Program-made: the position numbers and the translations under genes
Shown: positions 1 to 9,173 of the stretch, piece by piece
Numbering within the stretch: position 1 is the first letter of the stretch
How the letters are laid out: the number at the start of each line of letters is the position of its first letter
The notes under the pieces: model-generated
The model's input: only the letters and a program-made list of their open reading frames with translations
What the model was told of the DNA's origin: nothing
The model's database searches: none
Assembly: GCF_021654335.1 (NCBI RefSeq)
Contig: NZ_AP023423.1
Location: 1,797,001-1,861,000 of the forward strand
DNA: 64,000 bases
Reading direction: 5' to 3'
Source: Sideroxyarcus emersonii
GTDB taxonomy: Bacteria; Pseudomonadota; Gammaproteobacteria; Burkholderiales; Gallionellaceae

Positions 1-61
1 ACCCGGAAGAGGCGCGCATTTTATGCGAGCAGCCGGAATTGTCAAGGTTAATTACCCGTCA

Positions 62-1129
62 CTAACCGCTGGAATGGCGCTGCAAAGCCCATTCGACATG
101 CTCGCGCACCAGGCCGGACGGGTGGTGCGACCGGGCTTGCAATGCGGCCACGACCTCCGGCGTTGTCGGGGCGTTACCCAGCGCCACCGCGACATTGCGC
201 AGCCATTGTTCATGGCCAATGCGATGAATGGCGCTGCCAGCCAGCCTGGCATGGAAGGTTGCCTCATCCCAGGCAAACAGCTCGACCAGCGCGATGTCGT
301 CGAGGCCGTTCCTCACGGCGAAATCGGGCTCCAGCGTCTTTTGAGCAAAACGGTTCCACGGGCAGGCCAGCTGGCAATCGTCGCAACCATAGATGCGGTT
401 GCCGATGGGCGCCCGCAGTTCGGCCGGGATGCTGCCCTTGAGCTCGATGGTGAGATAGGAGATGCAGCGCCGTGCATCGAGCAGATAGGGCGCGGTAATG
501 GCCTGCGTTGGGCAGATATCGATGCAGGCGCTGCAGGTGCCGCAATGATTCTCTTGCGGTGCATCAACCGGCAACGGCAGGTCGATAAATATCTCGCCAA
601 GGAAGAACCATGACCCCTGCTCGCGCGACAGCAGCAAGGTGTGTTTGCCGCGCCAGCCCAGATGCGCTTTCTGTGCCAGCTCGACTTCCAGCACAGGCGC
701 GCTGTCGGTGAATACGCGGCATTGGCATGCCACCTCGCCGCGTATCTGCTGCGCCAGCTTCTCCAGCCGATTGCGCAGGACCTTGTGGTAATCGCGCCCC
801 AGTGCATAACGCGAGATGAAGGCGCGACTGCCGTCTGCCAGCACCTCCGGCGTGCTCCTGGCCTGCTGCGGGTAATAATTCATGCGTACCGAGATGACGC
901 GCAGGGTGCCGGGCACCAGCTCCTGCGGACGCGCACGTTTGGCGCCATGTTTTGCCATATAATCCATCGCGCCGTGATGACCGTCCGCCAGCCATTGCAG
1001 CAGGTGCGCTTCGGCTGCATCGAGGTGCGTATCGCTGATGCCCACCGCCTGAAATCCGAGCGCATCGCCCCAAGCCTTGATGCGGGCGGCGAGCGCGTCG
1101 TAATCCGTGTGAGGTAAACCGTTTTGCAT
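62..1129 (-). CDS. queG: epoxyqueuosine reductase QueG
   Basis: Cobalamin-dependent Fe-S enzyme that reduces epoxyqueuosine to queuosine in tRNA, the last step of queuosine synthesis in the cytoplasm. The protein (355 aa from this start) is collinear with E. coli QueG as I remember it: an N-terminal region with WGDALGFQAVGISDT, the YALGRDYHK and GWRGKHTLLL motifs, and two 4Fe-4S clusters seen as CGTCSACIDICPT and CDDCQLACPW, ending in the HEAT-like tail with RNVAVALGN. I chose the ATG at 1129 because it leaves about 12 residues before the first conserved helix, as in the family; an upstream ATG at 1165 would lengthen it and reach further into tsaE. It is divergent from tsaE and their 5' ends overlap by a few bases. 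Confidence 0.95.
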   Translation of the reverse strand: MQNGLPHTDYDALAARIKAWGDALGFQAVGISDTHLDAAEAHLLQWLADGHHGAMDYMAKHGAKRARPQELVPGTLRVISVRMNYYPQQARSTPEVLADGSRAFISRYALGRDYHKVLRNRLEKLAQQIRGEVACQCRVFTDSAPVLEVELAQKAHLGWRGKHTLLLSREQGSWFFLGEIFIDLPLPVDAPQENHCGTCSACIDICPTQAITAPYLLDARRCISYLTIELKGSIPAELRAPIGNRIYGCDDCQLACPWNRFAQKTLEPDFAVRNGLDDIALVELFAWDEATFHARLAGSAIHRIGHEQWLRNVAVALGNAPTTPEVVAALQARSHHPSGLVREHVEWALQRHSSG

Positions 1130-1630
1130 GAACCGAATCATAGCCGAAGTGGTGTAAGCAGACATTCCGCCGCAGCGCAGAAGCTCGCAATAAACCTGCC
1201 CGACGAGGCCGCCACGACGGCCTTTGCAGCCAGACTCGCAAGTGTCCTGCAACCGGGCCTGATGATCTATCTGCGCGGCAATTTGGGAGCAGGCAAGACG
1301 ACGATGGTGCGGGCACTGCTGCAGAGCCTGGGTTACGTCGGCAATGTCAAAAGTCCGACCTACACCCTGATTGAGCGTTACGAAGCAGCTGGGTTACACT
1401 TACGCCACTTCGACCTGTATCGCTTTCGCGGTGCCGAAGAGTGGGAGGATTCCGGATTTCGTGATGAGTTCGACGGACGCAACATATGCCTTGTGGAATG
1501 GCCGGAACAGGCCACGGGCCTGCTGCCCCCCGCAGATATCAGCCTCACCTTCGAGATACTCCAGGACGGACGCGAACTTACACTCCATGCTTACAGCCCG
1601 GCAGGCCAGACATGCTTGAACGCGCTTTAA
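1124..1630 (+). CDS. tsaE: tRNA threonylcarbamoyladenosine synthesis ATPase TsaE
   Basis: P-loop ATPase partner of TsaB/TsaD needed to make the t6A modification at position 37 of ANN-decoding tRNAs. The Walker A motif GNLGAGKTT is near residue 51, followed by the family blocks VKSPTYTLIERY, HFDLYR and ICLVEWPEQ. At 168 aa it is slightly longer than E. coli TsaE. The only usual start codon upstream of the conserved LPDE block is TTG at 1124, so a TTG start is likely. The stop lies inside the amiC start region (19 bp overlap), so translation is probably coupled. A tsaE-amiC pair divergent from queG is a common gammaproteobacterial and betaproteobacterial arrangement. Confidence 0.93.
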   Translation: MHEPNHSRSGVSRHSAAAQKLAINLPDEAATTAFAARLASVLQPGLMIYLRGNLGAGKTTMVRALLQSLGYVGNVKSPTYTLIERYEAAGLHLRHFDLYRFRGAEEWEDSGFRDEFDGRNICLVEWPEQATGLLPPADISLTFEILQDGRELTLHAYSPAGQTCLNAL

Positions 1631-2904
1631 GACTCGCCCTCCTGTCTTGCCTGTTGTGGATACCGACCGCATTTGCCCAGATCGCCATCAGTGCCGCGCG
1701 TATCTGGCCTGCGCAGGATTACACGCGCATCACGCTGGAGTCGCAGCAACCCATCCGCTATAACCTCTTCAGCCTCAAGAACCCGGAACGCCTAGTGATC
1801 GACCTTGAGGATGTCGAGCTCAACGCCGCCCTGAATGAACTGGCCGGCAAGATCGGCAGCGATGATCCCTATATCAGGAGCGTGCGCATCGGCCGTTTCA
1901 AGGCTGGCGTCGTGCGCCTCGTGCTCGACCTCAAGGCACAGGTCAAACCCCAGTTGTTCAGTCTGCAGCCGGTGGGGGATTACGGACATCGTCTGGTGCT
2001 GGACGTGTATCCGCTGGTCGCGGTCGATCCGCTGATGGCGCTCGCCCAGCAAGGCGAGACCAAACTCGCGGCGAGCGAGCCCTCCGCCGCCAGCGAGGTT
2101 GCGGAAGCAACGCCCAAACCGGCGATCGAATCGCCAGCCGAGCCGGCCGCCAAGCCTGCGCCTCTGGCACGCACCGAACTCAGCAACCGCGTGCTCATCG
2201 TCGCCGTGGATGCGGGGCATGGCGGCGAAGACCCCGGTGCACGCGGTCGGCGCGGTACGCATGAAAAGGATGTGACGCTTGCCATCGCACGCCGGCTGAA
2301 GGCACAGATCGACAAGGAGCCCGGCATGCGCGCCATCCTGATCCGCGATGGCGATTACTTCATTCCGCTGGGCGGGCGCGTGGAGAAAGCTCGCAAGGCC
2401 CACGCCGACCTGTTCGTCTCCATCCATGCCGATGCCTTCGTCAAATCGACGGCGCGCGGCTCGTCCGTATTCGCGCTATCCGAGCACGGCGCAACCAGTG
2501 CCAGCGCACGCTGGCTGGCGAAGAAGGAGAACGAGGCCGACCTCATCGGCGGCGTGAACCTCGCCGCCAAGGACCCCTACCTTGCGCGCACCCTGCTCGA
2601 CCTGTCGCAGACTGCCACCATCAGCGACAGCCTGAAACTCGCCCGACATGTGCTGAAAGAGCTCAGCGGCGTCAACACCCTGCATCGCGGTCACGTGGAA
2701 CAGGCTGGTTTCGCCGTGCTGAAATCACCGGATACCCCGTCGATACTGGTGGAGACCGCCTTCATCAGCAATCCTGTCGAAGAGCAGCGCTTGAAAGACG
2801 ACGCCTATCAGGAGAAGATCGCATACGCCATCCTGAGCGGGGTCAAACGCTATTTTGCGCAGAACCCTGCCCTGTCCAAACCACAGCTGGTACAGACCGA
2901 ATAA
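1612..2904 (+). CDS. amiC: N-acetylmuramoyl-L-alanine amidase (AmiC type)
   Basis: Periplasmic zinc amidase that cleaves the bond between MurNAc and the stem peptide and splits septal peptidoglycan during cell separation. The ATG at 1612 starts a clear signal peptide (LALLSCLLWIPTAFA). Residues about 25-130 form an AMIN domain (septal targeting), followed by an Ala/Pro/Glu-rich linker, then an Amidase_3 domain with the zinc and catalytic motifs DAGHGGEDPGARG, LFVSIHADAF and ILVETAFISNP. Length (430 aa) fits AmiC. It overlaps tsaE by 19 bp. The mutL gene that often follows amiC in related genomes is not here; an outer-membrane barrel gene follows instead. Confidence 0.94.
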   Translation: MLERALRLALLSCLLWIPTAFAQIAISAARIWPAQDYTRITLESQQPIRYNLFSLKNPERLVIDLEDVELNAALNELAGKIGSDDPYIRSVRIGRFKAGVVRLVLDLKAQVKPQLFSLQPVGDYGHRLVLDVYPLVAVDPLMALAQQGETKLAASEPSAASEVAEATPKPAIESPAEPAAKPAPLARTELSNRVLIVAVDAGHGGEDPGARGRRGTHEKDVTLAIARRLKAQIDKEPGMRAILIRDGDYFIPLGGRVEKARKAHADLFVSIHADAFVKSTARGSSVFALSEHGATSASARWLAKKENEADLIGGVNLAAKDPYLARTLLDLSQTATISDSLKLARHVLKELSGVNTLHRGHVEQAGFAVLKSPDTPSILVETAFISNPVEEQRLKDDAYQEKIAYAILSGVKRYFAQNPALSKPQLVQTE

Positions 2905-2964
2905 GCCCTCGCCATGTTTCCAGCCTGCGGCAATATGTCGCAGCTGCGCCGAAAAACGAACTCC

Positions 2965-2970
2965 TATAAT
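2965..2970 (+). promoter_or_regulatory. possible -10 element upstream of the 3031 barrel gene
   Basis: A perfect TATAAT lies 60 bases upstream of the ATG at 3031, in the 126-base gap after amiC. No good TTGACA-like -35 is visible 16-18 bases upstream, so this is a candidate only. Confidence 0.35.
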
Positions 2971-3030
2971 CGCCAACCTGAGCGGCTGGTCTTGCTCGAA
3001 CAATAAATCAAAACCAGGGAGTTTCGAAAA

Positions 3031-4053
3031 ATGCAATCTTTACACAAGGGGCTGCGCACTGCGCTGATGATCACATTCGGATTGGGGACGCAGTTGTCCG
3101 GCACACAGGCGCTTGCCTGTGCCGCTTGCGGATGCACGCTGTCGCGTGACTGGGAATCGCAAGGGATCTCGAGCAAGCCTGGCTTCACGGCGGACCTGTC
3201 GTACGACTACCTGAACCAGAACCACCAGCGCTACGGCAGTGCGGCGGCCTCCCCCGGCCTGATCAACAGCCAGCTCGCTGCCGGCCAGGAAGTCGAGGCC
3301 TATACCAGAACTCAGACCGTCACCGCCTCGCTGATCTATAACGACGACGACTGGGGGATCAGCGTGCAGGTCCCCTATGTCATGCGCAGCCACGGCACCT
3401 ACGGCACCACCGCCCCGCTGGGCTCCAGCTACTCCGCCTCGGCGGACGCCAGTGTGGGCGACATCCGCCTCGTCGGTCGCTATACCGGCCTGTCCGAGGA
3501 GGGGGCCAGCGGCCTCATCGCCGGCATCAAGCTGCCCACCGGCAATTTCGGCAAGAACTTCGACAGCGGCACCGCCGCCGGCACCCCGCTGGACGCCGGC
3601 CTGCAGATCGGCACCGGCTCCACCGACCTCATCCTCGGCGCCTACACCACCGGCACCGTCGACACCTACGGCTGGTTCCTGCAGGGCACCGTCCAGCATG
3701 CCGTGGCCACCCAGCAGGCGCTGGGCAACCTGTACTACCGTCCCGGCGACGCCTATCAGCTGAACACCGGCATCCGCTATGCGGGCTTCGGCGCCAAGGT
3801 CTCGCCCATGCTGCAGCTGAACGTGATCAAGCGCGAGGTCGACAGCGGCGCCTTCACCGTCCCGGTCGATCCGGTCACCGGCGTGTCGGTCAGCGGCGGC
3901 ACCCTGGCGTATCTGGCCCCCGGCGTATCGGTGCGTGTCGGCGGCGGCGCGTCCGTCTACGGCTTCGTGCAGATCCCGATCTACCAGAACGTCAATTCTC
4001 TCCAGCTGACGCCGGGCTATACCCTGACGCTGGGGCTGAGGCAGTCTTTCTGA
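3031..4053 (+). CDS. outer-membrane beta-barrel protein with N-terminal CxxCxC motif
   Basis: Unknown function. A signal peptide ends near residue 29 and the mature N-terminus begins at once with three cysteines (C30, C33, C35: CAACGC). The rest of the 340 aa alternates polar and aromatic/hydrophobic residues in barrel-like strands, rich in Gly/Thr/Ser/Tyr, and ends in Phe (LRQSF), as outer-membrane barrels do. The family is usually labelled transporter or porin-like. The motif is not a good lipobox (Ala at -3), so export by signal peptidase I is more likely than lipidation. The next gene, 10 bases downstream, is a TlpA-type thioredoxin, which suggests the exported cysteines are redox- or metal-active; that link is inference. 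Confidence 0.75.
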   Translation: MQSLHKGLRTALMITFGLGTQLSGTQALACAACGCTLSRDWESQGISSKPGFTADLSYDYLNQNHQRYGSAAASPGLINSQLAAGQEVEAYTRTQTVTASLIYNDDDWGISVQVPYVMRSHGTYGTTAPLGSSYSASADASVGDIRLVGRYTGLSEEGASGLIAGIKLPTGNFGKNFDSGTAAGTPLDAGLQIGTGSTDLILGAYTTGTVDTYGWFLQGTVQHAVATQQALGNLYYRPGDAYQLNTGIRYAGFGAKVSPMLQLNVIKREVDSGAFTVPVDPVTGVSVSGGTLAYLAPGVSVRVGGGASVYGFVQIPIYQNVNSLQLTPGYTLTLGLRQSF

Positions 4054-4063
4054 GGCGAACCGG

Positions 4064-4585
4064 ATGATGGAACCCCGCATGGAACGATCCTTTCTGCCGC
4101 CTGCGCCGATCTCCTGGGCAGGCGTGCTGCTGGCGCTGCTGCTGTGTTCGGCTCCCGCGGTGCGGGCGGGCGCATGGGATCTGAAGGATACGGCCGGGGT
4201 GCATCACACGCTGGCTGCGGAGAAGGGCAAGTGGGTGCTGGTGAATTTCTGGGCGCCGTGGTGCCCGCCCTGCCTGCAGGAGATGCCCGAGCTGGAGGCG
4301 CTGCAGCAACAGCGCAAGGATGTGCAGGTGATCGGTGTGGCCGTGCTGTACCGCAAGCGGCAGGAGGTGCTGGATGCGCTGCGCTCGACGGCGGTGTCGT
4401 ATCCCATCGTGCTGGGTGACGAGGATGTCGCCAGCGATTTCGGCGAGATGCGCGGCATGCCCACCAGTTTCCTCTACGATCCTTCAGGCAAGCTCGTCGG
4501 AAAACACGATGGACCGGTTACCAGGGAGGAGGTGGAGCAGGCACTGACGCAAGGACCGAACCTGGCAAAGCTATTCCCCCGCTGA
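4064..4585 (+). CDS. TlpA-family periplasmic thioredoxin
   Basis: Exported or membrane-anchored disulfide reductase-like protein of 173 aa. A hydrophobic N-terminal segment (GVLLALLLCSAPAVRAG) is followed by a thioredoxin fold with the active site WAPWCPPC near residue 68, and the cis-Pro loop GMPTSFLYD. TlpA/ResA proteins reduce specific exported cysteine pairs, for example in cytochrome c or copper-centre assembly. The gene follows the CxxCxC barrel gene by 10 bases and is probably co-transcribed, so the barrel or its N-terminal cysteines may be the client (inference). An alternative start is the ATG at 4079. Confidence 0.88.
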   Translation: MMEPRMERSFLPPAPISWAGVLLALLLCSAPAVRAGAWDLKDTAGVHHTLAAEKGKWVLVNFWAPWCPPCLQEMPELEALQQQRKDVQVIGVAVLYRKRQEVLDALRSTAVSYPIVLGDEDVASDFGEMRGMPTSFLYDPSGKLVGKHDGPVTREEVEQALTQGPNLAKLFPR

Positions 4586-4614
4586 TCCGCAACGCCGCTG
4601 TTCCAAACTCAATA

Positions 4615-5664
4615 TCACTTCAGTTCGTCGAACAGCATCTCCAGCCGGAAGCTGAACTGCGGGCTGGGCCGGAACTGGCGCTCGCGCGGGAAATGCAGTT
4701 GCGGGCTGAAATCGAAGAACATCCATTTCCGGTGCAGCCGATAGCGATACTGCATCAGCACGACATAATCGATCACCTGCGTCGTCGGCTGGCTCACGCC
4801 GATGGCGCTTGCCTGATACATCATGGCCCTGCGCTCATCCAGGGTGTGAAACACCGTCAGATCCTGGCGCAGGTCGAAGTTCTGCGTGTTATTGAGCCAG
4901 TTGGCGGAACTGGTGGCACGAAACAGTACCGGTTCGCTGATGGTATGGTCGATATCCATCTGGGTGGTTTCGCCCGCACCGATGGTGTTGAACCAGAATG
5001 CCGTCTCCGTCAGCTTCACGCGCCATTCTTCCAGCGGTGACATTTCCACGCTGGCGCGCGTGCGTGCAAAAGGTGTCGTACTCAATCCCTGGAACTTGAG
5101 TCCGCCGTCCGCGCTCAGGTGCCAGCGCTCAGCTTCCTGCTGCATAAAGCGTAATGCAGCACCGAAACTCTGCTGTGCTGCAGGCTCATTCGGCTGCTGC
5201 GGCAGTTGCTGTATCTGGGTCGGGTCGACGACAGCATTCTTGTCCGGGTTCGTTTCCAGCAACAGGTGCAGCTTCTGTTCCGCGATAGGCAAATGCACAT
5301 TCGCCCTGCCGGAAAAAGTGAAGCCCGGCTGTCCGGCGTAGCCGGCCACCCGATTGACATCCATCTCGAATACGCTGTCGTTGCTCTCCTGATAATGCCG
5401 GTCGTCGCCGAAGAACCGGTCGATGCTGCTCACCAGGCCGACGAGTTTCCCGGACAAGTAATCGCGCGGGGTATCCAGCATGTTCGCTGCGTCTTGCGGT
5501 GCGGCAGGTGGCAGCGGGGGCCCCGCCATCTCCGGCGGAGGCCCGACCATCTCAGGCGGGGAAACGGGGACTTCGTCGCCCAGCACCAGCAGCGGAACCC
5601 ACAGTGCGGCGGCCAAGGACAAGCACACCAATGTTTTGCAGGTTCGTGCGGACGGGAACCTCAT
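4615..5664 (-). CDS. exported protein of unknown function, probably beta-rich
   Basis: I do not recognise a family. The ATG at 5664 gives a good signal peptide (LVCLSLAAALWVPLLVLG) ending around residue 30, then a Pro-rich stretch (residues about 31-55: repeats of PPEMxGPP), then about 290 residues with alternating polar and aromatic residues and an aromatic-rich end (QFSFRLEMLF), which suggests an outer-membrane or periplasmic beta structure. The ATG sits 5 bases after the cysM stop, preceded by a GAGGAG sequence that is very close to the start. It is the last gene of a likely cysK-cysM-orf run, and converges on tlpA. Longer N-terminal extensions of the frame have no signal sequence and were not used. 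Confidence 0.72.
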   Translation of the reverse strand: MRFPSARTCKTLVCLSLAAALWVPLLVLGDEVPVSPPEMVGPPPEMAGPPLPPAAPQDAANMLDTPRDYLSGKLVGLVSSIDRFFGDDRHYQESNDSVFEMDVNRVAGYAGQPGFTFSGRANVHLPIAEQKLHLLLETNPDKNAVVDPTQIQQLPQQPNEPAAQQSFGAALRFMQQEAERWHLSADGGLKFQGLSTTPFARTRASVEMSPLEEWRVKLTETAFWFNTIGAGETTQMDIDHTISEPVLFRATSSANWLNNTQNFDLRQDLTVFHTLDERRAMMYQASAIGVSQPTTQVIDYVVLMQYRYRLHRKWMFFDFSPQLHFPRERQFRPSPQFSFRLEMLFDELK

Positions 5665-5669
5665 GCTCC

Positions 5670-6557
5670 TCAGGCGGGAAACACCCCGGTGGAAAGATAG
5701 CGGTCGCCACGGTCGCAGACGATGAACACGATGGTGGCATCCCGCACCTGCTGCGAGATGCGCAACGCCACGCTCAGCGCCCCCCCGGACGAGATGCCGC
5801 AAAAGATGCCTTCTTCGCGCGCCAGACGGCGCGTCAACTCTTCCGCCTCCTGTTGCCCGACATACTCCAGCCTGTCCACGTTCTGCGGGCTATAAATCCT
5901 GGGCAGGTAAGCTTGCGGCCATTTGCGGATGCCGGGAATCTGCGCGCCCTCCTCCGGCTGCGCGCCGATGACCTGGATGGCGGGATTCTTTTCCTTGAAG
6001 AAGCGCGAGCAACCCATGATGGTGCCGGTGGTGCCCATACTGCTCACAAAATGCGTGATCCGGCCTTGCGTGTCGCGCCATATCTCCGGCGCCGTGCCTT
6101 CGTAATGAGCCCGCGGATTGTCCGGATTGGCGAACTGGTCGAGGATGAGGCCGCGTCCTTCATCGCGGAGTTTTTCCGCCGTGTCGCGCGCCAGTTCCAT
6201 GCTGCCTTCTTTCGGCGTGAGCACCAGTTCGGCACCGAATGCACGCATGGTCTGGCGACGCTCCACGCTCTGGTTCTCCGGCATCACCAGGATCATCCTG
6301 TATCCGCGCATCGCCGCCGCCATCGCCAGTGCGATGCCGGTATTGCCGCTGGTCGCCTCGATCAGCGTATCGCCCGGTTTGATCTCCCCGCGCTCTTCGG
6401 CATGGCGGATCATGGAAAGCGCCGGCCTGTCCTTCACCGAACCGGCCGGATTGTTCCCTTCCAGCTTGGCCAGAATCACATTGGAAGTATCGCCGGGAAT
6501 GCGTTTGAGTCTGACCAGCGGCGTGTTGCCGACATGGTCGTCCAGTGTCTTGTACAT
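5670..6557 (-). CDS. cysM: cysteine synthase B (O-acetylserine sulfhydrylase)
   Basis: PLP enzyme that makes cysteine from O-acetylserine and sulfide or thiosulfate. The 295-aa protein follows E. coli CysM along its length: VGNTPLVRLKR, the PLP-lysine motif GNNPAGSVKDR, the substrate loop [12 protein letters not shown], the phosphate-cradle GTTGT and the C-terminal CDRGDRYLSTGVF, which is a CysM rather than CysK signature. ATG 6557 is chosen over a TTG at 6563 because an AGGA lies about 7 bases upstream. It is followed immediately by the exported unknown gene and preceded by cysK (118-base gap). Confidence 0.95.
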   Translation of the reverse strand: MYKTLDDHVGNTPLVRLKRIPGDTSNVILAKLEGNNPAGSVKDRPALSMIRHAEERGEIKPGDTLIEATSGNTGIALAMAAAMRGYRMILVMPENQSVERRQTMRAFGAELVLTPKEGSMELARDTAEKLRDEGRGLILDQFANPDNPRAHYEGTAPEIWRDTQGRITHFVSSMGTTGTIMGCSRFFKEKNPAIQVIGAQPEEGAQIPGIRKWPQAYLPRIYSPQNVDRLEYVGQQEAEELTRRLAREEGIFCGISSGGALSVALRISQQVRDATIVFIVCDRGDRYLSTGVFPA

Positions 6558-6675
6558 GCTCAATCCTGCAAAAAGGAAACGCCTGCATGATAAATGCTGG
6601 CGATTCCTTTTGCACTTCTAAATCTCTCTTGTCGATCCGGCACGCTGAAGCATCAACTCCGTTCGGGCCGGATCA

Positions 6676-7650
6676 TCAGAGGGCAATGCCAGATGGGTCG
6701 AACAGCCCATCGAACAGAATGGAACTCAAGTAACGTTCCCCCGAATCCGGCAGGATCACCACAATGGTCTTGCCCGCGTTCTCCGGCTTCTGAGCCAGAC
6801 GCACAGCGACCGCCACCGCGGCACCGCTGGAGATGCCGGAGATGATGCCCTCCTCGCGCGCCAGACGCAGCGCATACTGCACTGCGTCTTCGTTGCTGAC
6901 CAGTTCGATATCGTCCACCAGCGACAAATCCAGCACGCCTGGCACAAAGCCCGCGCCGATCCCCTGTATCTTGTGCGGTCCGGGCTTGAGATCGAAACCC
7001 GCTCGTTTCTGTGTCAATACCGGGCTGGCGGACGGTTCCACCGCCACCGACCTGATCCGCGTGCCGCGCGTCTTCTTGAAGTAGCGCGTCACGCCGGTGA
7101 TGGTGCCGCCCGTTCCCACGCCGGAGACGAAAATATCGACCTTGCCATCGGTATCGTCCCAGATCTCCGGTCCGGTGGTCGCCTCGTGGATGGCTGCATT
7201 GGCGGGGTTCTCGAATTGCTGCAACAGCACATATTTCGGATCGGAGTCCGCGATCTCCTTTGCCCTGGCCACTGCACCGCTCATGCCCTTCGCGCCTTCG
7301 GTCAGCACCAGGCGGGCACCGTAGGCTACCAGCAGCTTGCGCCGTTCGATGCTCATCGTCTCCGGCATGGTCAGCGTGAGCGGAATGCCGCGCGCTGCCG
7401 CCACGAACGCCAGCGCAATCCCGGTGTTGCCGCTGGTCGGCTCGACGATCTCCTTGCCCGGCCCCAGCAGGCCGCGCTTCTCCGCATCGTCGATCATGGC
7501 CACACCGATGCGGTCCTTCACCGAATAAGCAGGATTGCGGCCTTCGATCTTGGCGAGGATGGTGGCAACCGCACCATCGCCGATGCGGTTGAGCCTGACC
7601 AGCGGTGTATGGCCGATGGACCTGGCGTTATCTGTATACAAGTTCGACAT
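6676..7650 (-). CDS. cysK: cysteine synthase A (O-acetylserine sulfhydrylase)
   Basis: PLP-dependent O-acetylserine sulfhydrylase, 324 aa. Visible motifs are [11 protein letters not shown], the lysine-containing [32 protein letters not shown], the glycine loop [10 protein letters not shown] and GISSGAA. The ATG at 7650 is preceded by AGGAGA with 6-base spacing, so this start is firm. Having cysK and cysM side by side gives two paralogous routes to cysteine, with CysM-type enzymes classically able to use thiosulfate. The 242-base gap upstream to the divergent alcohol dehydrogenase gene should hold both promoters; it contains a short dyad GTACATGGTAC near 7765. Confidence 0.95.
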   Translation of the reverse strand: MSNLYTDNARSIGHTPLVRLNRIGDGAVATILAKIEGRNPAYSVKDRIGVAMIDDAEKRGLLGPGKEIVEPTSGNTGIALAFVAAARGIPLTLTMPETMSIERRKLLVAYGARLVLTEGAKGMSGAVARAKEIADSDPKYVLLQQFENPANAAIHEATTGPEIWDDTDGKVDIFVSGVGTGGTITGVTRYFKKTRGTRIRSVAVEPSASPVLTQKRAGFDLKPGPHKIQGIGAGFVPGVLDLSLVDDIELVSNEDAVQYALRLAREEGIISGISSGAAVAVAVRLAQKPENAGKTIVVILPDSGERYLSSILFDGLFDPSGIAL

Positions 7651-7892
7651 GCATCTTCTCCTGGAACCGGGTTCACGACGATGCAAGTCTAACCATGTCC
7701 AGGTACTTAATGAACTGGTCAATTGTTATATGGTTAGAAGCGCCATCGATAACGAATCCCCTGTACATGGTACGGGTTAGATGTGCCGCAGGCACCTGCG
7801 TCACACTAGAATGAGCGGGTGTAGTATCCGGGACATCGGCGCAAGCCATGCCGTGATCCGCAACCGAACTGTACCCGTCGAGGAGAAACCAG

Positions 7893-8894
7893 ATGATAAA
7901 AGCCTATGCTGCATTCGAACCCAGGGGACTCTTGCAACCTTTCGAATACGATCCCGGCGAATTGAAACCGCATGAAGTGGAGATCGATGTCCACTACTGC
8001 GGCATCTGCCACAGCGACCTGAACGTGATCGACAGCGACTGGGGGCGCACCTCGTATCCCGTGGTCGCCGGCCACGAGGTGGTGGGAAAGATCGGCCGGA
8101 TCGGCACCAAGGTCAGGCATCTGTCCATCGGCCAGGTCGTCGGACTGGGATGGCATGCGGGCTACTGCAACGAATGCTCGTTCTGCCTCGCCGGAGACCA
8201 CAACCTGTGCTCCAGTTCGCAAGCCACCATCATCGGGCATCACGGCGGCTTTGCCGACAAGGTGCGCGCGGCCTCGAACAGCGTGGTGCCCATCCCCGAC
8301 GGCATCGAGCTGGAATCCGCCGGCCCCCTGTTCTGCGGCGGAATCACCGTGTTCAATCCGCTGGTGCAATTCGGCATCAAGCCCACCGACAAGGTGGCGG
8401 TCATCGGCATCGGTGGCCTGGGGCACATGGCGGTGAACTTCCTCGATGCCTGGGGCTGCGAAGTTACCGCCTTCACATCGAGCGAAAGCAAAAAGAACGA
8501 AGCGCTCAGCCTGGGCGCGCGGCATGTGCTGGACTCGCGCAACCCGGACGAACTCAAGGCTGCGGCAGGCCGCTTCGACTTCATCATCTCGACGGTGAAC
8601 GTCAAACTGGACTGGAATCTTTATCTCGGCACACTGAGTCCGCGCGGTCGATTGCATTTCGTCGGCGCAACGCTGGAGCCACTCGATATCAGCGTGTTCT
8701 CGCTCATCGGCGGGCAACGTTCGGTGTCGGGTTCGCCGGTGGGCAGCCCGGCCACGATCTCCCGGATGCTGGATTTCGCCAACCGCCATCGCATCAGGCC
8801 GCAAATCGAGAAATTCAGCTTCGCGGATATCAATCAGGCCATCGCAAGGGTCAGGAGCGGGCAAGCCCGTTACCGGGTAGTGCTCTGTCGATAA
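7893..8894 (+). CDS. zinc-dependent alcohol dehydrogenase (YahK/CAD-like)
   Basis: Medium-chain NAD(P)H-dependent alcohol/aldehyde oxidoreductase, 333 aa. The catalytic zinc site is seen in CGICHSDL and GHEVVG, the structural zinc site as CNECSFCLAGDHNLC, and the Rossmann fold as GIGGLGHMAVNF. It resembles the cinnamyl-alcohol/aldehyde reductase branch (YahK, AdhA) more than ethanol dehydrogenase, so reduction of aldehydes with NADPH is likely; the true substrate cannot be read from sequence. A GAGGAGA ribosome-binding site precedes the ATG. It stands alone, divergent from cysK. Confidence 0.88.
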   Translation: MIKAYAAFEPRGLLQPFEYDPGELKPHEVEIDVHYCGICHSDLNVIDSDWGRTSYPVVAGHEVVGKIGRIGTKVRHLSIGQVVGLGWHAGYCNECSFCLAGDHNLCSSSQATIIGHHGGFADKVRAASNSVVPIPDGIELESAGPLFCGGITVFNPLVQFGIKPTDKVAVIGIGGLGHMAVNFLDAWGCEVTAFTSSESKKNEALSLGARHVLDSRNPDELKAAAGRFDFIISTVNVKLDWNLYLGTLSPRGRLHFVGATLEPLDISVFSLIGGQRSVSGSPVGSPATISRMLDFANRHRIRPQIEKFSFADINQAIARVRSGQARYRVVLCR

Positions 8895-9173
8895 GGCCGT
8901 CTTCCTTTCGACCGATCGGAAGGAGGACTGCAACTCCTTGCCCAACCGGAATAGCGGGAATCGCGAACACAGCAAGAATCGGGTAGCGGCGATGGCATGG
9001 CCTTTGGATAATGAAGTCCATATCCACTACCGGAGAATTCATGGACACGACATCCCCGTCCCGTTCCACCCTAATTACAGCCTGTCGGCATGACAGCCCA
9101 ATCGGGTCACATCACGTCCGGCTGCCGACATGCATCGCTGCCGGATCGCCATCGATGACGAAGGACCTGTTCG

